Made by a program: the position numbers and the translations under genes. Below the pieces are notes generated by a model, which saw nothing but the letters and a program-made list of their open reading frames with translations, was not told the DNA's origin and searched no databases. From the NCBI RefSeq assembly GCF_030405905.1, contig NZ_JASATW010000009.1:62001-126000 (forward strand): DNA of 64,000 bases, given 5' to 3'. This document shows, piece by piece, positions 7,400 to 14,871 of this stretch. How positions within the stretch are numbered: the first letter of the stretch is position 1; every line of letters starts with the position of its first letter. Source of the DNA: Sphaerothrix gracilis. GTDB lineage: Bacteria > Cyanobacteriota > Cyanobacteriia > Phormidesmidales > Phormidesmidaceae.

Positions 7400-7544
7400 A
7401 GAAATTAGCTGAAATCTAAGGTGAAGGGAGGTTCAAAGGCGATCCCATAGTGCATAGGGTCACAGACTTTTTATAGCATTGACTCCAACATCTTGTACGC
7501 CATCCCTTTCATACTTTTGCCTTCTAACTTCTACCTTGGTTAAG
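7400..7544 (+). promoter_or_regulatory. Leader of CRISPR array 1
   Basis: About 145 bases directly before the first repeat, A/T-richer than the array and duplicated upstream at 7200-7351. It ends in CTTGGTTAAG at the first repeat. Array polarity agrees: the degenerate repeat is at the far end (8119-8153) and the repeats end in ATTGAAAC. It should hold the array promoter and the site where new spacers are added. Confidence 0.65.
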
Positions 7545-8153
7545 GTTTCCGTCCCCTTGCGGGGTAATGAGATTGAAACCCGGTTGAGCAACCAGAGGAG
7601 GGTCTCCTCCCTGGTGAAGCAGGTTTCCGTCCCCTTGCGGGGTAATGAGATTGAAACCCAGAAAATGCCCCGGCCTCTGAGGTTCCCCAGGGTTTCCGTC
7701 CCCTTGCGGGGTAATGAGATTGAAACAAGACGTCAGAACATGATGGCTATGACCATAGCTGTTTCCGTCCCCTTGCGGGGTAATGAGATTGAAACTAGGA
7801 AACTATCTCCCCTGTGCTGTACAACCATCGAGTTTCCGTCCCCTTGCGGGGTAATGAGATTGAAACCCTAATGACCTGGCAGTCCAGGGTGACACAGGAG
7901 TGCAAGTTTCCGTCCCCTTGCGGGGTAATGAGATTGAAACCCATTAGGTCAAAATTTACCGTTGACGTCAAGTTTCCGTCCCCTTGCGGGGTAATGAGAT
8001 TGAAACTATCGCACGGGTTTGCTTGGGTGTTTTGGGTGTTTTGTTTCCGTCCCCTTGCGGGGTAATGAGATTGAAACTAGCCTCCTTGTGCCGGGGAGCA
8101 ATGTGGAGACACCAACTGGTTTCCGTCCCCTTGTGGGGTAATGAGATTGAACC
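7545..8153 (+). CRISPR. CRISPR array 1: 9 repeats of 35 bases, 8 spacers
   Basis: Repeats start at 7545, 7623, 7692, 7761, 7832, 7906, 7972, 8043 and 8119. They begin GTTTCCGTCCCCTTGCGGGG and end TAATGAGATTGAAAC. CCCC-TTGC-GGGG can form a small hairpin, and ATTGAAAC is the usual 5' tag left by Cas6 in type III and I-D systems. Spacers are 31-43 bases, the variable lengths typical of type III. Eight repeats are identical; the ninth has TTGTGGGG and ends GAACC, marking the leader-distal end. The array lies between cas6 and the type III-D operon on the same strand, so it very probably supplies guides to that complex. Confidence 0.97.
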
Positions 8154-8194
8154 CCCCTCGATCTGGAGCCCTTGCTGGGCAAGGCCTTCAACAC

Positions 8195-8352
8195 CCCAAA
8201 TCTGAGGGGGTCTGTTTTAAGGCCAAATAGATGAGAATCACTGTCAATAACCCCTCTTCAAACAGGGCTCAAACCCTTGCACGGAAAGCAATCTGAGGGG
8301 GGCAACGAAGTTATGCGGTTTTCAAGGATCGGCAGACCCCCTCAGATTTGGG
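8195..8352. repeat. Inverted repeat pair behind array 1
   Basis: The 20-mer CCCAAATCTGAGGGGGTCTG at 8195-8214 returns as its exact reverse complement at 8333-8352. A third partial copy, AATCTGAGGGGGG, is at 8290-8302, and a diverged one (CCCCCTCGATCTGG) touches the array end. About 118 bases separate the two perfect arms, without coding sequence. The unit resembles the AAATCTGAGGG core of the repeats at 7070-7400. It may be a MITE-like element or the termination structure of the array transcript; I cannot tell which. Confidence 0.6.
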
Positions 8353-8419
8353 AGCTTTTGCTCGATAATACTCAAGCTTTTAAGCCATGTCCATAAAAAC
8401 GACGCATTTTGCAACATTT

Positions 8420-8557
8420 TTATTCCTCATAGCTTGCCGTCTCCTGCCTTACCTCCTCCCCCATGCGCTGCCGCAACGCCCAAGGCGCTATCACCTCCCC
8501 CTGAGGACGCGAGTCTCGCAATCGCATCACCACCTTGACATTCTTCAAGCAGGCGCA
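8420..8557 (-). pseudogene. Possible C-terminal remnant of a WYL-domain regulator
   Basis: A 45-codon frame on the minus strand, bounded upstream by a TAG at 8560-8558, reads ...NVKVVMRLRDSRPQGEVIAP, then WALRQRMGEEVRQ and a stop. The pattern (transformed beta strand, then VIAPWALRQRMxEEV) resembles the very end of WYL-domain regulators, which are frequently found beside cyanobacterial CRISPR-Cas operons. No start or N-terminal DNA-binding domain is visible. Position directly before cas10 suits a lost regulator of the locus. Family assignment is tentative. Confidence 0.35.
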
Positions 8558-8724
8558 CTAGACACGCGTAATAAACCCTTTAGTTAAGTAATTATCATGT
8601 TGAATTCTCTCTTGGTATGTAAAGAGAAGTTCATACTTGCGGCGAGTAGTGGAAATTACTGGCTATCTTTAAGCAGATAAAATTGTCCCTTCAGCGTTTT
8701 CCGCTGAATTTAGTCCCAGCTTGC

Positions 8725-11127
8725 ATGGATATCGACAGACAAAAGATTGCCAAGCAAATTAAGACTGCGATCGCGCACTGTTTGGCTTGGCAAAGCGACC
8801 TTACTGTAGATAGTGTTATTCAAGATCTTGATGCCGCTGCCGCAATTCTGCAAAATCCTTTTGATACCTTCAAAGATCAGTCTCAGCTAGCGGCCTTTAC
8901 CCAAAAGCATAATCTGCTGTGGAGCCGCAAAATCGGCTTGGTGTATGGCGGGGCTACCAAAATTAAGCAGTATGTCTTCGAATCTGCCGATCTGCAAGAG
9001 ATTCGCGGCGCGTCAGCCCTGCTCGATCGCATTAATCTGATCGACCTGCCTGCTTTTTTTAGAGGCGAGGAGGATGGCGATCGCTTTCAACAGTGTCGTG
9101 ACGCGGCAGCCTATTGTCGCCAGATTCGGAGTGATTGGTTGCATCGCAACTTTCGCTCCTTAGAAGAGGCTCTGACTCCAGAAATGGTTGTCTACTCTAC
9201 CGGAGGCAATATTCTGGCATTCTGTCCAGCCGATTTGGTAGACGATTTAACCAATGCGATCGAGAAACGCTACACCACTGAAACCCTAACCGCAAATGCC
9301 TGCGCGGTGGGTGACACCTTCAGCCCTCTGGAAGTTTACCTGGGACTGCTGGCTAGCCCCATTAAGAATGCCCTTTGGCTCGATAACCTTGAGTCTCACA
9401 AAGATAATCCAGCTTTTCGCGCCTATTTCGGCCTGTTCAAAAAGACTGACGATCAGGGGAATGAAGTCGAAGCCCTGACTCCTGTAGAAGCCTTCAGACA
9501 GCGCAAGGGCTTTAGCGAGCTGGTGGGTAAGTTGGCGAATCAGTTTAACCAACGCCGTAGTGGTTACGATGCACCCGATTCACGCCGTCCCAGTCGCCGC
9601 TATCCCCCAATGTTTGAGACCCATCCTTATTTAATGCGGGATGACAGCGACAGGCGATCGGCAGTTATGCAGGTTTCTGCTGGTCAGTTAACCAAAACTC
9701 CTAAGTTCTCAGAACCCATAGCCCGAAAATACCTTGTCGGACAAATCTCTAAGCGTGAATACTCTAGAAGTAGGTGGTATTTCAGTCCTGCTTCTGCTTT
9801 TCGACAACAGGTGCAAGGAAGAAATCAATTATGGAAACCTGGGTCGCTGATTAGTTGGGTCAGCAAGTTTGAGCAATTTATAGATGAAACTGGGTTTGTC
9901 AGCCTCTACGATGCCGCTCACCATATTTTTTATCCTCGAAGAACACGCCAGAGACTTGTTCGAGATGTGTATAGACGTGAGGCCCGCGCACTAGCAGAAA
10001 TTGGAGCTGCTGATCCCAATGGATTTGTTGCGTATATTTATGCCGACGGCAACAACATGGGGCAGTACATCCGCGACAAAATCAAAACACCAGAGCAGTA
10101 TCAACAGTTCAGCCAAGACGTGTTTGAAGCCACGGAGCAGTCTGTTTACTGGGCCTTAGCTCACTGCGTTAAACCTCACTACTACACTCCCGACGCCAAA
10201 TCGTCTCGCGATAATAAGCGTCCCGTCTGGATTCATCCCTTTGAGATTATCGCGATCGGCGGCGATGATGTGCTGCTAATAGTGCCCGCAAATACGGCCT
10301 TGGAAGTTGCTAAGAAGATTGGTGAAAAGTTTGAGGAGATTTTGCAGAGCAAGACCGACAGAGATGAAGCTGGCAAAGAAAAGTTGCGATATGGAATTGA
10401 TCCAGTCGATCAAAAAGATCCTAGCGCTTGCCATCGCTATAGAAAGGAAGAAGCTCCTCAGTCGAAATGTTGCTTGAGCATCTCCAGTGGCGTTTTGATT
10501 ACCGCTGAAAACACACCGATTTATTATGCTGACAAGCTCGTTTCACAACTACTCAAATCCGCAAAGAAAAAGGCAAAAGATCTACGAGACAAGGGTTACT
10601 TTGGCGGCACGGTCGATTTCCTCACCCTTAAGGCCGTCACGATGATTTCGTCAAGTATTGAGTCGTTCCGTAATGAGGGGCTGACAGTGCGGTTCCCCGA
10701 GCGGCAGCAAGAACTGAAGCTGTATGCAGCGCCTTATACCTTGCATGAACTCAATGGTTTAATTGAAACGGTGAGAGCGGTGAAAAAGTCTGGTTTTCCG
10801 CGATCGCAGCTCTATCAAATCCGAAGCTTGCTGGAACGAGGCAAGCGCACTGCCATCTTGAACTATCGCTACTTCCGCATCCGACTTGGCAAGGATGATC
10901 AGCGACTTTTGGAAAGTCACTTTGAGACAGCATGGTGCGAAGCCGAAACCAACCGGGGCAATCTAGCTCCTTGGTCAACGGCTCAGCGCAAAAACGACAA
11001 AACCACTTATGAAACCTTATGGCGAGAGCTGGTAGAGCTATACGACTTTATTGAGGTTTCGGAAGCTCCCCCAAGAGCATCACAAGATGCCGCCGAATCA
11101 GCGCAGGGTGGGGAGGTATCAGCATGA
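8725..11127 (+). CDS. cas10: Type III CRISPR large subunit Cas10 (cyclase-like, no HD domain)
   Basis: An 800-residue protein (ATG 8725; a TTG 14 codons upstream is possible). Near the N-terminus IRGASALLDRIN is the first palm-domain signature of Cas10. The second palm has YADGNNMGQ at about 438 and the GGDD active site in IGGDDVLLIVP (GGDD at 512-515), the residues that make cyclic oligoadenylate. A Cys pair lies in SKCCLS. No HD nuclease domain is visible at the N-terminus, so single-stranded DNA cleavage is not predicted, whereas cOA synthesis is. The stop overlaps the next start (ATGA), the first of a run of translational couplings through the operon. The sequence is closest to Cmr2-like/III-D Cas10 proteins of cyanobacteria. 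Confidence 0.92.
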   Translation: MDIDRQKIAKQIKTAIAHCLAWQSDLTVDSVIQDLDAAAAILQNPFDTFKDQSQLAAFTQKHNLLWSRKIGLVYGGATKIKQYVFESADLQEIRGASALLDRINLIDLPAFFRGEEDGDRFQQCRDAAAYCRQIRSDWLHRNFRSLEEALTPEMVVYSTGGNILAFCPADLVDDLTNAIEKRYTTETLTANACAVGDTFSPLEVYLGLLASPIKNALWLDNLESHKDNPAFRAYFGLFKKTDDQGNEVEALTPVEAFRQRKGFSELVGKLANQFNQRRSGYDAPDSRRPSRRYPPMFETHPYLMRDDSDRRSAVMQVSAGQLTKTPKFSEPIARKYLVGQISKREYSRSRWYFSPASAFRQQVQGRNQLWKPGSLISWVSKFEQFIDETGFVSLYDAAHHIFYPRRTRQRLVRDVYRREARALAEIGAADPNGFVAYIYADGNNMGQYIRDKIKTPEQYQQFSQDVFEATEQSVYWALAHCVKPHYYTPDAKSSRDNKRPVWIHPFEIIAIGGDDVLLIVPANTALEVAKKIGEKFEEILQSKTDRDEAGKEKLRYGIDPVDQKDPSACHRYRKEEAPQSKCCLSISSGVLITAENTPIYYADKLVSQLLKSAKKKAKDLRDKGYFGGTVDFLTLKAVTMISSSIESFRNEGLTVRFPERQQELKLYAAPYTLHELNGLIETVRAVKKSGFPRSQLYQIRSLLERGKRTAILNYRYFRIRLGKDDQRLLESHFETAWCEAETNRGNLAPWSTAQRKNDKTTYETLWRELVELYDFIEVSEAPPRASQDAAESAQGGEVSA

Positions 11128-11915
11128 TTTCTCTCAATACACTCAATCAGCCTGCTCAAGCCAACTTAGGAGAAATCATTCCCCTGACGGCAATAATCGA
11201 CACTGCGCTCTGTGTAGGAGCCGGAGGTTCTTCGGGTTCTCAAGCCGATAAACCAATCCTTAAAACCGCCAATGGTCGGCTGGTGATTCCGGCCTCACAG
11301 CTTAAAGGTCGGCTGCGCCATGAATGCGAAAAACTGACCCGTGGTTTAGGTTGGCCTACCTGCGAATCACCCGTTGCCCAAACCATGTGTCCTCAAAGGG
11401 GGTTAGATCATGCGGCATTTCAACTCAACGATTACGACCTTGAAACAACCTTTGCGGATGGTCGTAAGCAACACCACTGTCTAATTTGCCAAATTTTTGG
11501 CAATCCTGCCTTGCCTGCCAAAGTCGAATTCAGCGATTTGGTCTGCACAGAACCCCCAGAAAATATCCCCAATGTGCTGCGCCCTGGCGTCACCATCAAC
11601 CGCCGTCGCCGCACTGCTGAAGAGAAAAAGCTGTACTTCTTAGAAACGTCTCCGGCCAATGCCCAGCTAGCCTTTACTGGCAGCATCACCCTGGAGGCAG
11701 GATCACCTAACTTTACCAAAGTGCTGCTGGTTGCAGGACTCAAACACATTCATGCTTTGGGGGGCGGCAAATCCACAGGGCTGGGTTGGCTGCAATGGCA
11801 GACACCGCTATTTGACGAGTCTGATATCGACCAAACTACCTGGGATTTTCTCGGTAAGGCACCTAGGCAGGATGCGAAATCCCAAGCCTTTGCTACAGCG
11901 GGAGGTGAATCATGA
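11124..11915 (+). CDS. Cas7-like RAMP (Csm3 family), first of the operon
   Basis: A 263-residue backbone subunit of the III-D complex. The RAMP fold is shown by VGAGGSSGSQADKPILK, then RLVIPASQLKGRLRHECE and the closing glycine-rich HALGGGKSTGLGWLQW. Asp42 in QADKP occupies the place of the catalytic Asp of Csm3 that cuts target RNA. Four cysteines (CESPVAQTMC ... CLIC) could form a zinc site, as in several Cas7 proteins. It overlaps cas10 by ATGA and csx10 by ATGA. In type III-Dv this protein, Csx10/Cas5 and Cas11 are fused in this same order; here they are separate. Confidence 0.88.
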   Translation: MISLNTLNQPAQANLGEIIPLTAIIDTALCVGAGGSSGSQADKPILKTANGRLVIPASQLKGRLRHECEKLTRGLGWPTCESPVAQTMCPQRGLDHAAFQLNDYDLETTFADGRKQHHCLICQIFGNPALPAKVEFSDLVCTEPPENIPNVLRPGVTINRRRRTAEEKKLYFLETSPANAQLAFTGSITLEAGSPNFTKVLLVAGLKHIHALGGGKSTGLGWLQWQTPLFDESDIDQTTWDFLGKAPRQDAKSQAFATAGGES

Positions 11916-13150
11916 AGCGCATCAACCTCACAATTACCGCTCAAGCTCCCTTAGCAATCGGTCAACGCAAACCCGGTGGCTCCGTCAGCGAAGCGTTAGA
12001 CTACATTCCCGGCACCGTAATTCGGGGGGCGATCGCAGGCAAACTGTTGCAGCATGGTACTCCTGAAATCGGAGATGACTTCCACAGACTATTTGTCGGA
12101 GAAGGGGCCGCAATTTTCCAGAATGCCTATCCCGCGATCGCTAAGTGTGGAGACGATGATTACATTGTCAGTCCAGGTAAAACCCGAGTTCTGCCTGCTA
12201 CCGCTCTCAGTTCGAAAACGGATAGTGGCTTTAAGCCTAGGAAGGCAGGAGTTTTTGATGCTCTGATTGATAGTTTCTGTGCCAGAGAGCATGGCCTGTT
12301 CTACGAACCGAATAGCAAAGAGGGCGATCGCGTAGAGTCTTTCGATGGGTTCTACAGCAAAGTCAAGGGAAAGTACTTTTCGCATTCAGTTAGCAAACGA
12401 TTGCTGACACGAGTTGGTATCAATCGCCGACGGGCCACAGCTCAAGATGAAATCCTCTACAGCCTGGAAGTGCTGAATGAGTCTCAGGGAAAAGAAAAGC
12501 GTCAGCCCACTATTTGTCACAGCTCTATTCTAATAAATGATGACAATTTGGCTGAGCAGTTGTACTTCTTTATTGGTCGAAATTGCGATCGCTTCCGATT
12601 AGGTGGTTCGACTTCCCGTGGATTGGGACGAGTCGAACTTAACGTTGATCAAGAGGAAGCTACTGTATCAACTCAGGAGATTCAGAACCGACTTGATGCG
12701 TTTAATGACTGTTTAAATCAGCGTTGGCAACAATGGAGCCTCTTCGGTACGAGTGCTCAGCCAATACAGGACAAGACATTCTTTGCCATCGGATTAGAAT
12801 CTGAGGCGATTTTGGTGGAGAACTGGCGACGCACCTTTGTGCTATCTGCCAATATGTTGTGCCTACTCGCCAAACTCCCTGATAGCAAGGTCAAGCTGGA
12901 AATGGCCTACAGCAGTTATGGTTACCGCTCTGGGTGGAATGCGGCTTGGGGACTGGCCAAAGATGTAGATCTGGTAACGGTAATGGGCAGCGTCTTTCTA
13001 TTCAGTATTCCAACAACTGAACAGGATGACTGGATAGAAAAATTGGCGAAGTTAGAGCAAAACGGAATTGGCGAACGAACCAGTGAAGGCTTTGGCCAAA
13101 TCAGAGTGTGCGACGAGTTTCATCAGGTTATGCGAGAGGAGCCAGTGTGA
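11912..13150 (+). CDS. csx10: Csx10-family RAMP (Cas5-like), hallmark of subtype III-D
   Basis: A 412-residue protein. The opening, PLAIGQRKPGGSVSEALDYI followed by PGTVIRGAIAG, is the diagnostic N-terminus of the Csx10 family. The middle has TRVGINRRRATAQDEILYS and FRLGGSTSRGLGRVEL, the RAMP glycine loop, and a second RAMP-like half ends GIGERTSEGFGQIRV. Csx10 takes the Cas5 place, holding the 5' tag of the crRNA next to Cas10. Its presence is the main reason for calling the locus III-D. It shares ATGA with the gene before and GTGA with the gene after it. Confidence 0.9.
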   Translation: MKRINLTITAQAPLAIGQRKPGGSVSEALDYIPGTVIRGAIAGKLLQHGTPEIGDDFHRLFVGEGAAIFQNAYPAIAKCGDDDYIVSPGKTRVLPATALSSKTDSGFKPRKAGVFDALIDSFCAREHGLFYEPNSKEGDRVESFDGFYSKVKGKYFSHSVSKRLLTRVGINRRRATAQDEILYSLEVLNESQGKEKRQPTICHSSILINDDNLAEQLYFFIGRNCDRFRLGGSTSRGLGRVELNVDQEEATVSTQEIQNRLDAFNDCLNQRWQQWSLFGTSAQPIQDKTFFAIGLESEAILVENWRRTFVLSANMLCLLAKLPDSKVKLEMAYSSYGYRSGWNAAWGLAKDVDLVTVMGSVFLFSIPTTEQDDWIEKLAKLEQNGIGERTSEGFGQIRVCDEFHQVMREEPV

Positions 13151-13581
13151 ATAAGACCATCAGCCCAGAACACGAACTTGAAATTCAGCGGGGCATTCGT
13201 CACGCCGAAGACGCCTTGGTGATTGCGGTTGAAGATGCTTTGAATAGCTGTGAATATCCTACCTCGGGTCGCGACAAGCTAGAAGAGTCTCAGTTTCGCA
13301 ACTTGGTGAGAGTTGCCGATAGTACTGAAAGCCCCGAAGTCGTGAAAAACTTCATCCGCTATCAGGTAGGACGAGAACGAAAGTGGGGACGAGGTGAGAA
13401 ATCACTGGCTGAGCGCATTATTCGAGATATTGACGGTCAACTCAAAAACTCAGCTCAAGAGATCGTCGAGACCGCTCAGGAGAAAGATGAGAAGAAACGA
13501 GTGCAGATGGAGCTAATTCGTCGATATCTGGGTTATGGTGCGCGCCATCTCAGATATTTGAACTCAAATCGTGAGGGATAA
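13147..13581 (+). CDS. Probable small subunit Cas11 of the III-D complex
   Basis: About 144 residues from a GTG whose GTGA overlaps the csx10 stop. The predicted structure is all-helical and charged: LEESQFRNLVRVADSTES, then EVVKNFIRYQVGR, and a C-terminal helix pair ending YLGYGARHLRYL. Size, helicity and the place between csx10 and a Csm3-like gene fit the Cas11/Csm2 filament subunit that lines the target RNA; in III-Dv a Cas11 domain is fused behind Cas5. The family call is by position and composition and not by a strong motif. Confidence 0.7.
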   Translation: MNKTISPEHELEIQRGIRHAEDALVIAVEDALNSCEYPTSGRDKLEESQFRNLVRVADSTESPEVVKNFIRYQVGRERKWGRGEKSLAERIIRDIDGQLKNSAQEIVETAQEKDEKKRVQMELIRRYLGYGARHLRYLNSNREG

Positions 13582-13586
13582 ATACC

Positions 13587-14438
13587 ATGTTTGATGTTTT
13601 CAAAAATCGCTTAGATATCACAGGTACCCTTACGACCGTGACTGCGTTGAGAATTAGCCAGGGGCGATCGCTCGAACCCATCGGTTCTGATTTGCCGGTA
13701 GTGAAAGATGCGTTGGGTAAACCGCTGATTCCTGGATCGAGCTTTAAGGGAGCCATGCGATCGCGCCTCGAAGCATTTTTACGAGGCATTCATCCTGATT
13801 TAGCTCAGGATCCTTCCGATTTGGTCAGCCGAGAAATGAACGAGCGAGTCAAAGCGTTGAAAGAGCAGCATAGCGGTAATGACGAAGCATTAACCACTGC
13901 CCTCAATAACATAACTGACGAAGTTTCTAAGATTTTTGGCACTCCCTGGCAAGCCAGCAAGTTTCAGGTACGAGACCTCACCGTTAAACCAGAAACCTGG
14001 TTCGGTCAGTATCAAGAACGGGATGGAGTTTCCATTAACCGTGACACTGAAACGGCTGAGGACGGCAGACTCTATGATTTTCAGGTGGTTCCAGCGGGCG
14101 TCAAATTTGATTTTCAAGCTGTGATCGAGAACGCTGAAGATTGGGAATTGGGCTTAATCATGATTGGTCTGCACCAATTTGAAAGTGAGCAGATTCCTTT
14201 AGGGGGCGGGCAATCGCGCGGGTTAGGTGTCGTCAAGCTTGATCTTCAAGATGTTTGGTGGATCGATTATTCTGAAGACCGCCCAGACGAACTGCTGATG
14301 TATCTCAAACGATTAATCGCCAACGAAAAAGACGCTCATTACAAACTTTCTTCAGAATCATTTACTGCTTACAAACAAGATTGGACTGAAGCCCTAATCC
14401 AGCATTTGAATCCAGATATGGCGATGCAGGAGGCTTAA
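13587..14438 (+). CDS. Cas7-like RAMP (Csm3/Csx7 family), second
   Basis: A 283-residue Csm3-type subunit. Family marks are LRISQGRSLEPIGSDLPVVK, LIPGSSFKGAMRSRLE, the mid-protein VSINRDTETAEDGRLYDF, and IPLGGGQSRGLGVVKLDL. Asp35 (GSD-LPVVKD) aligns by eye with the catalytic Asp of Csm3 (GxDSPVVRD), so target-RNA cleavage is expected here. It starts 5 bases after cas11. A strong AGGAGG near its end (14428-14433) drives the tiny frame that follows. Confidence 0.9.
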   Translation: MFDVFKNRLDITGTLTTVTALRISQGRSLEPIGSDLPVVKDALGKPLIPGSSFKGAMRSRLEAFLRGIHPDLAQDPSDLVSREMNERVKALKEQHSGNDEALTTALNNITDEVSKIFGTPWQASKFQVRDLTVKPETWFGQYQERDGVSINRDTETAEDGRLYDFQVVPAGVKFDFQAVIENAEDWELGLIMIGLHQFESEQIPLGGGQSRGLGVVKLDLQDVWWIDYSEDRPDELLMYLKRLIANEKDAHYKLSSESFTAYKQDWTEALIQHLNPDMAMQEA

Positions 14439-14540
14439 ATGGAGTGGCTGGGCTTTCTTTCTGATATTATTGGCAATTTCAAGTGCCCTGTTTGCTTTCT
14501 TTGCTTGGCGGAAATCTTGTCGAATAAACGCAAGAGCTGA
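14439..14540 (+). CDS. Tiny ORF, probably a frameshifted single-TM peptide
   Basis: An ATG sits 3 bases after the cas7 stop with AGGAGG spaced ideally, giving 33 residues (MEWLGFLSDIIGNFK...). In the neighbouring frame the same DNA reads FFLILLAISSALFAFFAWRK and on to a TAA at 14557-14559, which is a convincing membrane helix with a basic flank. One base change in the TTTCTTTC run (14454-14461) would join the good start to that helix. So the original product was perhaps a small membrane peptide of about 39 residues. I am unsure it is expressed. Confidence 0.35.
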   Translation: MEWLGFLSDIIGNFKCPVCFLCLAEILSNKRKS

Positions 14541-14667
14541 ACTGGAGGAAAATCGCTAAAACAGGAAAGTCAAAGTCATTTTACATAGTGACAGTCGAGA
14601 ATTTGAGCTGCCATTTGCATTGCGTCGAATGGAATTTAGTAGGGCAGAAGTCTGTGGATGAATCGGT

Positions 14668-14856
14668 ATGATTCCAACAAAAGCTCCTAAAAGCCGTTAC
14701 TCGATAAAATTACTCAATGATCCAGAGTTTTTGCGTGAAGTAAATCGGATTTTAGATAGCCGTGGGTATGAAACACTTGTAATCAAATGTACAGAAGACG
14801 AAATTAATCAATTTGATATTTCAGAAAAAAATAGTTGGTTTAGGTTTGGTCGCTAG
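14668..14856 (+). CDS. Small unknown protein between two cas7 genes
   Basis: A 62-residue ORF, MIPTKAPKSRYSIKLLNDPE onward, with a charged, partly helical composition (FLREVNRILDSRGYET, KCTEDEINQFD). No family recognised and no clear ribosome site; the start is preceded by GGATGAATCGGT. It is A/T-richer than the neighbouring cas genes. It ends 15 bases before the third cas7, so if real it is in the operon. It occupies the point at which type III-Dv has a direct fusion of two Cas7 units. Confidence 0.45.
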   Translation: MIPTKAPKSRYSIKLLNDPEFLREVNRILDSRGYETLVIKCTEDEINQFDISEKNSWFRFGR

Positions 14857-14871
14857 TTTCATCGAGTTTTT

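Noticed and set aside
7479..8205. Several long open frames on both strands through array 1, translating to repeated VSVPLRGNEIET or GFQSHYPARGRKP
   Set aside because: They are translations of the CRISPR repeats; the periodicity is that of repeat plus spacer and no gene is present.
8387..8587. Plus-strand ORF of 66 codons before cas10
   Set aside because: Pro/His/Arg-rich translation without family resemblance; the opposite strand fits a WYL remnant better.
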